Below are positions 45,881 to 56,730 of a stretch of 64,000 nt of DNA, piece by piece. The notes under the pieces were generated by a model. It did no database searches, was not told the origin of the DNA, and worked only from the letters and a program-made list of their open reading frames with translations. The position numbers and the translations under genes were made by a program. This DNA comes from Trichaptum fuscoviolaceum (taxonomy: Eukaryota; Basidiomycota; Agaricomycetes; Hymenochaetales; Trichaptaceae): NCBI GenBank assembly GCA_910574455.1, contig CAJSYZ010000007.1, positions 310,001 to 374,000 on the forward strand. The letters run 5' to 3'. Within the stretch, counting starts at the first letter, position 1, and every line of letters starts with the position of its first letter.

Positions 45881-48628
45881 TCCCAGTTGAGGTGAAGGTA
45901 GAAGTGGTGGAGGTGTGCAAGACACAGGCTCTGTTGTGCGATGTGGGGGGGTTAAAGAGAGGCTAAAGGCGAACCAGGATGAAGTCGGCCTGCTTATGAC
46001 GTGCATGAGAGGACTCATTAGGTTTAAAGCGACGACTAGACTGCTCACCAACACTTCATTCCTTTGGTAAACCCAACATTCGTGCCGTACGCATCACAAC
46101 GTGTGGTGTGACGACGTCGACGCTGCAAGAGAAGTTGTCGCCAAAAACAGAACCACCTGTACTAATGAAAAATTACGCGGGTCAGCCGGCCGTGAGGGAC
46201 ATTCATTCAGCTGTCTTAGCCGACCTTTCCTTGATGTTTGGTGAGAGAAGATAACCCTTAACGCGAGGCATTGAATTGAAGCTTGAAGCTTGGAAGGCCC
46301 TGACTGGCGCTATAATCGGGCGACCATCTTAATCGTCCACGAATGAAAATGGATCCTAGTGTGAATTCGCAAGCGAAAGGAAGATAGCATTGATAAATGA
46401 CAGTGCATCCAAATGGTGGAGGTTGGCTCTCTAGTGGGACAGGGGACCGGAAATGTTGTGGAATTCGACACGAAGGGCGGCAGACTATGTTTGTCTGTAT
46501 TTGTTTCAAGTTCTTATGTTCTCTTCAACGACTCAGATGAGTGTTCTAGTATAGTAAATTGAATGCAGCTTACAATAACAGAACTACTATAACATAAAGT
46601 CAATTCACCGATGATGTCGTCTAAACGAAGCGCAACTACTTCGGAATAATATATCACATTCAAGCTTTATCTTCTCACTCCCAACTTATCACGATGGAGA
46701 GTGAATGGGAGGAAGTCTCCAAGAGTCTTCGGTGCCGCCGTCGGTGACAGTGATCGTCGTCCTGGGCTTCCCGGAAACATTCCTTTTGTTCCAGGCACGG
46801 CGCGGAGGAGTCCTGCGATAGGTCCGAAGATCCTAGTAATATCCCGGCAGACTCTCGTTCGTCCAATTGATTACTCAATGAGGACTGGATTCGGACGCAA
46901 AAGATGAGGAGATATCCAAAATATCCCGTTGCCCATGACACTACGCTGGAGGAAAACGAAGGCAAAAGCCGATAGCCGAAGCAAGTTCTGTTGGTCCTCG
47001 AAGGATGAAAGCGGAAGGATTGTGGAGTTAAACATCGCTATGGTCGTGTCTACATAGTGAGGCAGAGTCAATCGAAGGCACAAGCCGCAATTGTTGTCAG
47101 CCCGTTCGTTGCTATAACCAAATTCCGGCTACGTGCAACCGCTTCCTTCCTAGTATGAGCCGCCACTCACGGGTCCTCTAGTTCTTGACGAGGAGACGAA
47201 GTTCGTACCGCAGACGACGAACATGAAGCAACAAGGCCGGGCCCGAGATCACGCGTAAACGTGAAGAGGTGCTTGACTCTTGTCTCTCTTGAGACATCGG
47301 CGTCTTGCTAAGTTTCACAGGTCCCGACGGTTCAAGTTCCACATATAGTGCACTGGCACGCAAATGTCCCGGAGGAGCATTTCTGCAACTGTTTCTACAC
47401 AACGAGCGGAGGAGGGACATTCTGGACAATGTAAAAATCGTGAGGAGATTTATATCTGTTGCAACAGACATACCCTTCAGGATAGATCCACTCCCTAACA
47501 CTCTGTCTTATACGTCTTCCCTATCACCTCCTGCATCAACAAAAATTTATATGTCCGAGAGATCTTCAAATTCGTGAAAAGGGGCAAAAAGAAACCGATT
47601 AAAAGCAAGTCATGAGGAACTCTGGTAACGTACCATACCAAGCTTGCGCATGCGGCCACAAGGGAGTTGTGCACCTCCCCCCTACACGTACACCAGTTAC
47701 CAATGACTATCCTCCTCAAGCAACCTCCTTCGATAAGCACAGGATATTCTCCAAGTTCCGTTTCCTTTCCTTTGAAGTTTGTGAGAAACGGGAAGTATTG
47801 AGTTGGGTATGCGAAGTGTCAGACAGGGCCGCTGCATCGTCTTCTTGGAATTCAGAAGGTTGTGCCTCTTGGACTTTCGCGTCCGCAAACTCATCTCTTT
47901 CTCCGTGCGTTTCTCCAGATGAACCATCTGTTCTGCCACGCTCGGCGTCCTCTGCCCTTTGTTCGGATTCCTCAGACGTGCTAACAGGATGCCCATGTCA
48001 TCCGCTTGGAAATCCTTGACTCGCGTGCCATCTTGTAGCTGAGCACGGAATCTGGCAGTTGCAACCAGACCTTTCCCTTGTAATCTGAGGCGAAGCCGAC
48101 ATGGAATGCTGGATGCTGTTCGTTCTCGGTCGCCTCAGCCGTCGCCTAGAGTGTTTTCTGTATATTCAAGTTCAGCATCGGTGAGTGCTTGAAAGCCTTT
48201 GAGATAATGTGCGTGCTCATGAGGACCAGCGCAATTGTCGTTCAACGTCGTCGTCGCTGGCGTTGCCCTGGACCCCGGGCTTTCAAGTTAGCAATTACTA
48301 CTAGTGCTAGTATGAGCCTGCCCTAACTCAAGTTAGTCCTCAGGCTCTTCAAACGCCGCCATAAACACAACTTAGAAAATCACGCTTGACTTGTTGATGA
48401 CAATACTACAGGTTTGAAATTGTACCCAAAAGAACAAGAGACCGTAGCAAGATAAATAACATAAAATTTCGAAAATACTTCGCGCTGCTGGGCTAAATGT
48501 TAGTTTCATGGAGTCGTGCATGTAAGTAAAATCCGGGATACCACTATTAGGCTAGGCTCGCAAGCCAGCCGTTAGTGTAGTGTTGTAGTAACAAACGACT
48601 GGTTTACGAGTCTACTATTAGGCTAACT
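45881..48628. other. Region without a resolved gene
   Basis: No gene is confidently called. Coding-like minus-strand fragments occur at 46675-46965 (WATGYFGYLLIFCVRIQSS), 46871-47083 (LSSFEDQQNLLRLSAFAFVF), 47178-47501 and 47697-48019 (LARLRNPNKGQRTPSVAEQ). They might be exons of one minus-strand gene, but I could not close the joins. Confidence 0.3.
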
Positions 48629-49990
48629 TCAACAACTTTCGCCCAATTCAGCCTGAGGGACAGAGAGCGCACTTGAGGGGTTTTGACGCCCACTTGCGAA
48701 TCTCATTCGGCTCAGAACTGGCCCCGGTTTGGTGGGGTTTTTGCCGAAGGCTGCTTGGTGGAGGTTGAGAAGCAAGCGCGTACACAGTAGGCTCTGAAGA
48801 GTACACTGAACTCTAATGGAATGTCTATATGACTTCTCCTTAGAGTGTGATATACTAAGGTAACTCACATTAGGAAGAAGGTCCTGATCGAGCTCTATTG
48901 AGATGATTAGCATAACATGGACGATCTAGTATGGGTTAGTAACTCACATTGCTCATGAGGACAACAAAGAGGTCTGCAATACTTAGTACTGGGGGTGCAC
49001 AGTTAGTACTATCATCTCAGTCTGTCTATCCAAGAAAGCCTTGGCCTGACCTGTGTTGCATATGAAGTATCCCACACCTGTATTTTCTATGAGAAATGTG
49101 GTGCATTGAAAATCATGGTGCATACCATCATGGACTATTGTCTGCATTAAAGTAGATTCCGTGTCACGATCTATTGAATAGAAAAACCAGTAATGTGACT
49201 TTGTTCGTGGGACAGGGCTTGGTTAATTACTTAGTGGATGGGCCTTGATGAGCAATGCAATCAATGCTTCTACGATGCAGAAAGAGTCAGTCTTTACACT
49301 TGGTACATTACTGCAAGCTATTACTCACCAATGTCACAGATAAAGAGAACAGTCAATGCAATCCACAATTTGTTGCCTTCAAAGTTAACCGCACAATGGA
49401 TTGAAGGAATACTCTCCAGGATTGTCGCTAAACAGGTCATTCATAAGATGCAGTTTGTTTGAAACTGTTCTAACATACATGTCTCTTCCTTTAGGACCTG
49501 TACTGCAGAGTACGACGAGACACCGGAAGTTGCCTAATCATAATAAATAGATCGTGTTAGACTTAGTGACCGAACAACAGCGTAGCCGAACATCAATTTA
49601 CAAGTACACTCAACCATAATGGAACCATGATCAGCTTCCTTCCACCCCACATGACATGAACCCTTCTGAATAAGATGACTAAAGTATACGTTAATGTCTT
49701 CAAGTTGTGATCTTGATCTTGGGAAACTTGAATATGTAGAATCACTTACTTACAACAACGGTATAACATATATGGATTATGCCTAGGGATTATGGAAGTA
49801 AGCTCCTTATTCAAGTTGGTTAACAGGCATAGGATTACATGTTGACACAATTGGTAGAACTTGACAAAGCTGTGAATTAAACATTCAGTTTTACTGACTG
49901 CAAAAGTGATCGAGAAAAATGATTACTTTCGGTGATATATTGAAAAACAGCCCTGAAGCTGTTACGACCTGGGGGGAACCTGGGGGCCAG

Positions 49991-50565
49991 TGTTACGACC
50001 TAGAGTGGTTCCTTCGCTTTCGAGACCCTGAATCGGACACGGACGACGATCGGACGCAATGAGCGGTGGTTCTCACTCTGAGAAGCACTTTACAAGTCAA
50101 TTAAGCTATTCTACACATCAGAGCTAAAGATAAACACATCACCTGAGAAGCACTTTACAAGAGGCCAAAAGTGGAGTGCTTCGCAGGGGGATCCGCGGTT
50201 TTGATGAACAAAGGTAAAAACTATACAGTACCAAGCCACTGGACCCTGATCCGACTAGGTCCGACCTATACCGCTGACGTAAGTCGGAGTTCGGGGTCCC
50301 GGTCTAGTCGGGGTCCCGCATCGGTAGAGCGGAGGTTCGAGTCGGAGTGGCGGAAGAAAGAAAGAAAAGAGAATTGCTTGCAGGGCGCTTGTCCTAGTGG
50401 CCTGCAAACATACAGGCAAGTAATCTACGCAAAAAGGAAGAGAATCGGAGTCAAAGAAAGTCCGGTTTCGGACCGGACATGTCGGGGATCCGACTCGGAG
50501 TGTGATCGTAAAAGAAAATAAAAGAAAATAAAAGAAATAAAATAACCTGAGGCGGATTCCTGACA
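49991..50565 (-). repeat. 3' LTR of Gypsy element A
   Basis: 575 bp, TGTTACG...CTGACA as read on the plus strand. It contains two copies of GAAGCACTTTACAAG (near 50083 and 50148) and the AGGCCAAAAGT motif. Identical in length to the 5' LTR and to the solo LTR at 33874. Confidence 0.95.
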
Positions 50566-50590
50566 TTATCCCCCTCCAAGGGCGCTCCTA
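50566..50590 (-). other. Polypurine tract of Gypsy element A
   Basis: On the minus strand the sequence GGAGGGGGATAA abuts the 3' LTR start (TGTCAGG). This is the expected plus-strand primer site for reverse transcription. Confidence 0.8.
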
Positions 50591-50607
50591 AAGAGCGCGC
50601 GCGTTCG

Positions 50608-53600
50608 TTAGCGAATGGCGTCGGGGTACCGACGATAGAACTTTCGGATAACGGCGGGGGCATGCTCCATGTTCGCGGCATCGATCCATTGGTCTTCCTC
50701 GGGTCCATAGCCTTTCCAGCGAACCAAATACTGCAGAGTCCGACCTCGACCGCTTCGGCGCGAATTAAGGACTTCGGATACTTCGTATTCGACGTCGCCG
50801 TCGACGTTTACGGGCTCTGGCGGTGTCTGGACGCGACCAGGAATAGTGTCCGGTGTATACTTCGTGAGAAGCGACACATGGAACACTGGGTGAATCCGCA
50901 TAGTCGCAGGCAGCTGAAGCTCGTAATTCAAGAGTCCGATCTTCCGCAAAACCGTGTAGGGTCCGAGTCTCCGCGGATTCAGCTTGCGCGTGCCCGGTAT
51001 TGCGATATTCCGTGCGTCGAGCCATACCTTGTCTCCTGGTCGAATGTCCGGCGTGTCTGCATGTCCCTGGTCGTAATACCGCTTCATCCGCTCCGCTGCG
51101 ACTTCGAGAGCCGCGCGAGCGTCCTCCTGAGCCTTCTGAAGCAGGTCGAGTCGGTCATCCGCTGCGGGTACCGTCGAAAGTCCGGCACTCGGTACGATGG
51201 TGAACTCGGGGTCGTATCCATACAACAGCGCGAAGGGAGACACCTTGGTAGCGGAGTGCGCTCGAGTGTTGTGCGCAAACTCCGCCATGGGCAGTAACTC
51301 CGACCAATTTTCCTGTCGGACGTCGGTGAACGCGCGGAGATATTGTTCCAACTCCTGGTTCACCCGCTCGGTCTGACCGTCCGTTTGCGGGTGGAAGGAT
51401 GTCGATGTCGCGCCCTCGATCCCGAGTCGATGGAGTACCGCTTTCATAAACCGGGAGACAAACTGCGTACCCCGGTCCGAAATGACTTTGCGCGGTGTGC
51501 CATGGTGTTTCCAGACTTCGGACACAAACAAGTCGGCCGTCCGCGCGGAGTCAATATCCGAGGTCGTTGGTATGAAATGGGCCTGCTTGGTGAGTCGGTC
51601 TACAACCACAAAGATGGCGTCGTATTCACCGGACTGTGGCAGCTGTGTAATGAAGTCGCACGAAATGACCTGCCACGGTCCGTCTGGTACTTCGTTGGGC
51701 TGAAGCGGACCAACCGGACGTTGCGGGATATTCTTCGTCCGCATGCAAGTGTCACAGCCCGACACGTACCGCTCGACGAAGGTAGACATACCAGGCCACC
51801 AGTAGTTCCGACTCACCAGCTCGTAGGTCTTCCAACGACCCGGATGTCCGACCGGAAGCGAATCGTGGTGTAACTTGACAATATCGCGGCGGATCTCCTC
51901 GTCCTTCGGCACATAGACCTTACCCCGGTACAGCAGCAGCCCATCCTCCGTGTTCCACTCCTCCAGATCGTTCGCCAGCGCGCGCGGAGCCCCTTCCTTC
52001 ACCTTCTCAATCGCCTCGACCAATTCCTCGTCAAACCTCTCGGACTCCCGAATCCTCCGCAACAACTCCGTATCCCCCTCGGCCCGGACCATCCCTCGTC
52101 GCATCGCCAACGTGTAGAAGCGGTTCGTGTCCAGCAGGACCTTGTTCGTATTGTCCGGTCCGTCAGGGCGAAGATCTTCGCGCCTGGACAAAGCATCTGG
52201 CTTTCCACCGAGTCGTCCGGGACGGTGACGGATCAGAAAGTCAAAACGGCTAAGGAACAAGCTCCAGCGGGCCTGGCGTCTCGTAAGGTTTCGGGCTTCC
52301 GCGAAGAAGAGTAGGTTTCGGTGGTCCGACACAATATCAATTTTGTGCGGACTTCCTTCGAGATAGTGCCGCCACTCGTCCAAGGCTCGGACGATGGCTA
52401 GGAGCTCTTTGTCGTGGATCTCATAGTTCCTCTCCGCATCGCCCAAGGACTTCGAATAGTAGGCCACTGGGTGAATGTCACCATCTGGTCCGATCTGCGA
52501 AAGTACCGCTCCGGTCGCGAAGTCCGAAGCATCGCATTCGAGGATGAAGGGTTTCTCAAGGTCGGGCATCGCGAGGACCGGTGCCTCAGCAAACTTCTTC
52601 TTCAGACCATCGAAGGACTCTTGCTGGCGGGTAGTCCAGTGCCACTGGACATCCTTCCGCAACAATTCGGTCATGGGAACCGCCAGCTTCGAGAAGTCCT
52701 TGATAAAACGTCGGTAGAAGTTTGCGAACCCCAAGAAAGCCTGAATGTCCTTCACCTTCGCCGGAGTCGGCCAGTCGGCCACCGCTTCGACCTTCTTCGG
52801 ATCCATTGAGATAATTCCAGAGCCAATGATCATGCCCAAGTACTCGATGGAGTCCTTGTGGAACTCGCACTTTTCGGGCTTACAGAACAGGTCATACTTT
52901 TCCAAACGTCGGAGTACCTCCTTAACGTGTTCCTCGTGCTCCGACTCGTTCTCCGAAAATATGCAGATGTCATCGAGGTAGATAATGACAATAACATCCA
53001 GCATGTCCTTGAAGAGCTCGTTCATCATCCGCTGAAACGTAGCAGGTGCGTTCGTAAGTCCGAAAGTCATAACGGTCGGTTCGAAGTGTCCTTCCTGAGT
53101 CCGAAAAGCGGCCTTCCACTCGTCGCCTTCCTTGATGCGGATATTGTTGTATCCGGCCCGCAAGTCGAGCTTCGTGAAAACGCGGGCCTTCTTCAAGGAG
53201 TCGATGAGTTCAGTGGTCAGGGGAAGCGGGTACCGATTTTTGACGGTGATCTCGTTGAGTTTTCGGTAGTCGACGACCATCCGAAGCGATCCGTCTTTCT
53301 TTTTGATGAAGAAGACCGGAGCAGCGGCGGGGGACTTCGACGGATGGATGTAGCCCTTGCGGAGGTTCTCCTCAATGAACTCCTTCAAGGCTGCACGTTC
53401 CGCCGGTGCCATAGGATAGATCTTACTGTACGAAGGGGTCGATCCGGGCTCCAAGTCGATCGCATGGTCAAACGGTTTCCTTTCGGGCAACCGTTCGGCC
53501 TCTGACTTAGAAAACACCTTCGCAAACTCGCGGTACTGCGGGGGGACCATCTCCTCGAAGGACTTGTCGCCCTCCTTCACTGCCGACTTCTCCGCAATCG

Positions 53601-54420
53601 CCTGCGACCAGGTATACGAGGCCGAAACTTTATGCACAAAGTCCGGATCGTCCGCCACATAGAACTGCTCCGCGTCATGGTAGATGTCCATGTAAGTTTC
53701 GGAGTACCGAAATCCGGGGGGAATCTTCGCAAGGTCGTCAGACTCACTGTCCGACTCATCTGAATCATCACCGACTTCCGCAACGCAGACTCTCGCATGG
53801 GGCTGCGGTCGCGGTCGCATCTGTCGACTGTTCTTGCATCGCGCGGTCCGCAACTTGCGAACGGCGCGGGGTAGCGGTTGTCCGGCTTCTACGACTCTTG
53901 CCGCTTCGACAGGGCGGCATTCGTTCGGACATCGCGTAAAGCTGATGGTCTCGTCGTTCCAATCAATCTCCGGGTTATGGTGGTGTAGCCAATCTATCCC
54001 AATGATCAACGGATAGTCTCCGATGTTTGCCACTGTGGCATCGACTTCTTCTTTGTGTCCACCGATCTCCAGAGTAAGTCGGACTTGGTCTGTAATCGGA
54101 CCACTCTGGTTCAGCGAATCGTCGGCGTTGTACACCTTGATCGGTCGGTCGAGAGGACAAGTACGTAGTCCGAACTTCCGCACCAACTTCTGGTTGATAA
54201 TCACCGAAAATGCACCGCAGTCTAGCAGCGCTCTCATGCTCAAAATCTTTCGGCCGTCACTTATTCTCACTGGGACATGGATGAATCGACGCAAACTCTT
54301 GTGTATTAGCGAAGTACGATTGTACACAGAGGGATCGGACACATCATCATCATCTAACAGCGAAAATCGGTTCGGGGTCTTTGGCGGAACGACCGCGCGC
54401 CTAGACCCACTCAAAAACCC
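50608..54420 (-). CDS. Gypsy pol polyprotein: protease, RT, RNase H, integrase, chromodomain
   Basis: About 1,270 codons, uninterrupted. Order: aspartic protease (ALLDCGAFSVIIN; DCG in place of the usual DSG/DTG), reverse transcriptase (MVVDYRKLNEITVKNRYPLP; catalytic IIYLDD), RNase H (ILECDASDFATGAVLSQ; YEIHDKELLAIVRAL), and integrase HHCC (KLHHDSLPVGH ... CDTCMRTK). The integrase core follows with its DDE residues (SCDFITQLP, ISDRGTQFVS, TERVNQELEQ), then a GPY-like module (RRLGPYTVLRK) and a C-terminal chromodomain (VEYEVSEVLNSRR, YLVRWKGYGPEEDQW). The frame has no ATG at its 5' end: the first codon after the gag stop region is TTG, so pol is made as a gag-pol fusion by -1 frameshifting. 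The chromodomain may direct insertion to marked chromatin. All catalytic motifs are intact. Confidence 0.95.
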   Translation of the reverse strand, partial: GFLSGSRRAVVPPKTPNRFSLLDDDDVSDPSVYNRTSLIHKSLRRFIHVPVRISDGRKILSMRALLDCGAFSVIINQKLVRKFGLRTCPLDRPIKVYNADDSLNQSGPITDQVRLTLEIGGHKEEVDATVANIGDYPLIIGIDWLHHHNPEIDWNDETISFTRCPNECRPVEAARVVEAGQPLPRAVRKLRTARCKNSRQMRPRPQPHARVCVAEVGDDSDESDSESDDLAKIPPGFRYSETYMDIYHDAEQFYVADDPDFVHKVSASYTWSQAIAEKSAVKEGDKSFEEMVPPQYREFAKVFSKSEAERLPERKPFDHAIDLEPGSTPSYSKIYPMAPAERAALKEFIEENLRKGYIHPSKSPAAAPVFFIKKKDGSLRMVVDYRKLNEITVKNRYPLPLTTELIDSLKKARVFTKLDLRAGYNNIRIKEGDEWKAAFRTQEGHFEPTVMTFGLTNAPATFQRMMNELFKDMLDVIVIIYLDDICIFSENESEHEEHVKEVLRRLEKYDLFCKPEKCEFHKDSIEYLGMIIGSGIISMDPKKVEAVADWPTPAKVKDIQAFLGFANFYRRFIKDFSKLAVPMTELLRKDVQWHWTTRQQESFDGLKKKFAEAPVLAMPDLEKPFILECDASDFATGAVLSQIGPDGDIHPVAYYSKSLGDAERNYEIHDKELLAIVRALDEWRHYLEGSPHKIDIVSDHRNLLFFAEARNLTRRQARWSLFLSRFDFLIRHRPGRLGGKPDALSRREDLRPDGPDNTNKVLLDTNRFYTLAMRRGMVRAEGDTELLRRIRESERFDEELVEAIEKVKEGAPRALANDLEEWNTEDGLLLYRGKVYVPKDEEIRRDIVKLHHDSLPVGHPGRWKTYELVSRNYWWPGMSTFVERYVSGCDTCMRTKNIPQRPVGPLQPNEVPDGPWQVISCDFITQLPQSGEYDAIFVVVDRLTKQAHFIPTTSDIDSARTADLFVSEVWKHHGTPRKVISDRGTQFVSRFMKAVLHRLGIEGATSTSFHPQTDGQTERVNQELEQYLRAFTDVRQENWSELLPMAEFAHNTRAHSATKVSPFALLYGYDPEFTIVPSAGLSTVPAADDRLDLLQKAQEDARAALEVAAERMKRYYDQGHADTPDIRPGDKVWLDARNIAIPGTRKLNPRRLGPYTVLRKIGLLNYELQLPATMRIHPVFHVSLLTKYTPDTIPGRVQTPPEPVNVDGDVEYEVSEVLNSRRSGRGRTLQYLVRWKGYGPEEDQWIDAANMEHAPAVIRKFYRRYPDAIR

Positions 54421-55691
54421 TGACTCTTGAGAGCAGCAGCAACCGCTTTGGCGATCTCGTCAACGGTCGGAGTGCGAGCGGCATTCACGGTCGGAGTCTC
54501 GTCGCGGACTTCCTCGAGGGTCGCAGTCGGTGTCTTGGAAGCGGCGGTGGGCGCAGAGGCGGCGGGCGGAGCGGTGGACGACGAGGCGGCGGTCTGTGAA
54601 GCCACCTTCGATCGGCCATTCGATCTCTTGCTCCGCTGCGGACAGTCTCGAGCCAGGTGTCCATGCTCACCGCACTGGAAGCAGAGTCCGCGGCGCATCA
54701 TCTCTTCGGTGCTCAAGCGGTCGATGTCCATCGCGTCGGGGTCCCGAGTCGGTCCGCGCGAAGCGGAGTGGTGTGTCTGCGAGCGGGAGCCCCAGTTCGG
54801 ACTCCAGTTGTTCTGCTTGAAGCCAGTCCGACGTGCACGCAAGTCCTCATCGTATTCGCAAAGCAGTCGGACCCACTGGTCGAAGCTCTTCGTCTCCCGG
54901 ATCTCCTTGCTCGCCAGATCGTAGCGGAACTGGCTGCTGAGTCCGGTCTCGAACACCAGCATCTTCCCCTCCATCCCCCAGTCCACCTCCGACTCCACCA
55001 GCAACGCACGAAACTTCGCCGCATACTCCGACACTGTGTCCTTGCCCTGGCGCAGTTTCATAAGCTCCTGTCCGGCGTGGCGCTTGATGTTCGGACGTCC
55101 GAACGCGGACTGGAGGGACGCCAGGAAGAGTTCCAAGTCGGTCATGAGAGCGGGGACTTCGGTGCCCTCGAGGGCGGCGGTCGTGTGCGGACGAGCCCAT
55201 TGTTCAGCGGGCCCGCGGAGTAGCAAAGCAGCCCATAGACAGGCCATCGTCGGACTGCCTACAAACTCCTGGGGGCGCATCCGGACATAAAGTCGGACCT
55301 TCTGCGACCACTCCTCAAAGCTGATACTCTCCGCCTCCTTATCTTTCGGCGTACGCCCATAGAACGCGGGCGGGGCACCGACCTTCGGACCCTTGGGAGT
55401 GCGGGTCGCGCCTTCCTGCGCATTTCGGACAAACAGGTTCATGAAGTCGTGGAGGCGTTGGTTTTCGGCGGTCACCTCCTGCAGGTGTGACTGGAGAGGT
55501 CGGGTGGCATCATTGATAGCCTGGAGGACGTCTGGGGGGAGGTCTCCGCTCTGCTGGGGCGGCGGTGCGGCCTGTGGGGGAGCAGCACCCGGAGTCGGAG
55601 TTGGAGCAGCGCCTGGCGCGGGCGCTGCTTGCGCGGGGTTGATCGGGTCGGTCATATCTTCGTCGGAGTCTTCTTGTCCGAATCTTCCCAT
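54411..55691 (-). CDS. Gypsy gag protein
   Basis: 426 residues from ATG 55691 (MGRFGQEDSDEDMTDPINPA). The order is a Pro/Ala-rich segment, the capsid-like retrotransposon gag domain (SFEEWSQKVRLYV; LELFLASLQSAFGRPN; DTVSEYAAKFRALL), and one CCHC zinc knuckle (CFQCGEHGHLARDC) near residue 330. A Ser/Ala/Thr-rich tail ends KSQGF. The stop TGA (54413-54411) sits directly after the slippery heptamer that gives access to pol. Gag forms the cytoplasmic particle in which reverse transcription occurs. Confidence 0.95.
   Translation of the reverse strand: MGRFGQEDSDEDMTDPINPAQAAPAPGAAPTPTPGAAPPQAAPPPQQSGDLPPDVLQAINDATRPLQSHLQEVTAENQRLHDFMNLFVRNAQEGATRTPKGPKVGAPPAFYGRTPKDKEAESISFEEWSQKVRLYVRMRPQEFVGSPTMACLWAALLLRGPAEQWARPHTTAALEGTEVPALMTDLELFLASLQSAFGRPNIKRHAGQELMKLRQGKDTVSEYAAKFRALLVESEVDWGMEGKMLVFETGLSSQFRYDLASKEIRETKSFDQWVRLLCEYDEDLRARRTGFKQNNWSPNWGSRSQTHHSASRGPTRDPDAMDIDRLSTEEMMRRGLCFQCGEHGHLARDCPQRSKRSNGRSKVASQTAASSSTAPPAASAPTAASKTPTATLEEVRDETPTVNAARTPTVDEIAKAVAAALKSQGF
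54414..54420 (-). promoter_or_regulatory. Putative -1 ribosomal frameshift site between gag and pol
   Basis: On the minus strand the gag frame reads CAG GGT TTT TGA. The heptamer G-GGT-TTT fits the X-XXY-YYZ slippery consensus in the correct phase, with the gag stop immediately after. Pol is open in the -1 frame from the next codon. Whether a downstream RNA structure stimulates slippage was not checked. Confidence 0.75.
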
Positions 55692-55742
55692 TCAGAGGGA
55701 TCAAAAATCGGTCGGTGCAATCGCAGGGCGTCGAAAGAACAA

Positions 55743-55753
55743 ACTTTTGGCCT
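55743..55753 (-). other. Putative self-priming PBS of Gypsy element A
   Basis: On the minus strand AGGCCAAAAGT lies two bases downstream of the 5' LTR. It is exactly complementary to ACTTTTGGCCT inside the LTR (minus strand, 55937 to 55927). The common fungal tRNA-primed PBS was not apparent. The Tf1/sushi group primes reverse transcription by folding the mRNA 5' end onto the PBS, which this pairing would allow. Confidence 0.7.
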
Positions 55754-55755
55754 AA

Positions 55756-56330
55756 TGTTACGACCTAGAGTGGTTCCTTCGCTTTCGAGACCCTGAATCG
55801 GACACGGACGACGATCGGACGCAATGAGCGGTGGTTCTCACTCTGAGAAGCACTTTACAAGTCAATTAAGCTATTCTACACATCAGAGCTAAAGATAAAC
55901 ACATCACCTGAGAAGCACTTTACAAGAGGCCAAAAGTGGAGTGCTTCGCAGGGGGATCCGCGGTTTTGATGAACAAAGGTAAAAACTATACAGTACCAAG
56001 CCACTGGACCCTGATCCGACTAGGTCCGACCTATACCGCTGACGTAAGTCGGAGTTCGGGGTCCCGGTCTAGTCGGGGTCCCGCATTGGTAGAGCGGAGG
56101 TTCGAGTCGGAGTGGCGGAAGAAAGAAAGAAAAGAGAATTGCTTGCAGGGCGCTTGTCCTAGTGGCCTGCAAACATACAGGCAAGTAATCTACGCAAAAA
56201 GGAAGAGAATCGGAGTCAAAGAAAGTCCGGTTTCGGACCGGACATGTCGGGGATCCGACTCGGAGTGTGATCGTAAAAGAAAATAGAAGAAAATAAAAGA
56301 AATAAAATAACCTGAGGCGGATTCCTGACA
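55756..56330 (-). repeat. 5' LTR of Gypsy element A
   Basis: 575 bp, nearly identical to 49991-50565. Differences seen are C/T in the GCATCGGTAGAG/GCATTGGTAGAG region and A/G in the adenine-rich end. If self-priming is correct, the transcript should start near 55937 on the minus strand. Confidence 0.95.
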
Positions 56331-56499
56331 GCCAGGGCGCGTTAGCGGCATCCGGGGCAAGGCCTGGGAGAGCGCGCGGCAGCGGAGAAGGCGAAGGGGA
56401 ACCGTTAAGGACGCTACAAGGCCAACGGAGTCGCGTGGGAAGCGGGGCTACGAGGGCGAGATGCAAGGGGGCTTGAGGCGAGGACAGGGCGGAGTCAGA

Positions 56500-56730
56500 G
56501 TCGAGGCGCGGGGAGACAGAGTCGAGGCGCGGGGAGACAGAGTCGAGGCGCGGGGAGACAGAGTCGAGGCGCGGGGAGACAGAGTCGAGGCGCGGGGAGA
56601 CAGAGTCGAGGCGCGGGGAGACAGAGTCGAGGCGCGGGGAGACAGAGTCGAGGCGCGGGGAGACAGAGTCGAGGCGCGGGGAGACAGAGTCGAGGCGCGG
56701 GGAGACAGAGTCGAGGCGCGGGGAAACGCG
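56500..56730. repeat. 21-bp minisatellite inside LTR C
   Basis: Ten perfect units of GTCGAGGCGCGGGGAGACAG plus A (56500-56709), then one diverged unit. It is followed (about 56745-56920) by a 36-bp unit containing GATTCTGGCGGGAATCGCAG repeated about four times. The 21-bp period keeps both strands open as repetitive frames, which are not genes. Confidence 0.95.

Larger units (their letters stand above)
49991..56330 (-). mobile_element. Full-length chromodomain Gypsy (sushi/Tf1-like) retrotransposon, family A
   Basis: 6,340 bp with 575-bp LTRs (49991-50565 and 55756-56330) that differ at only two positions I noticed. The target duplication is GCCAG (49986-49990 and 56331-56335). Transcription is on the minus strand. 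Gag and pol overlap in the -1 relation, and both are uninterrupted. A polypurine tract lies next to the 3' LTR and a putative self-priming PBS next to the 5' LTR. The C-terminal chromodomain in pol places it among chromoviruses. Near-identical LTRs and intact frames imply a recent insertion, possibly still active. Confidence 0.96.

Noticed and set aside
50662..55755. Plus-strand frames of 130-215 codons across the Gypsy element
   Set aside because: They are antisense shadows of intact gag and pol.
56500..56730. Regular 21-bp repeats resembling a CRISPR-like array
   Set aside because: Units are directly adjacent with no spacers, the host is eukaryotic and the array lies inside an LTR: it is a minisatellite.
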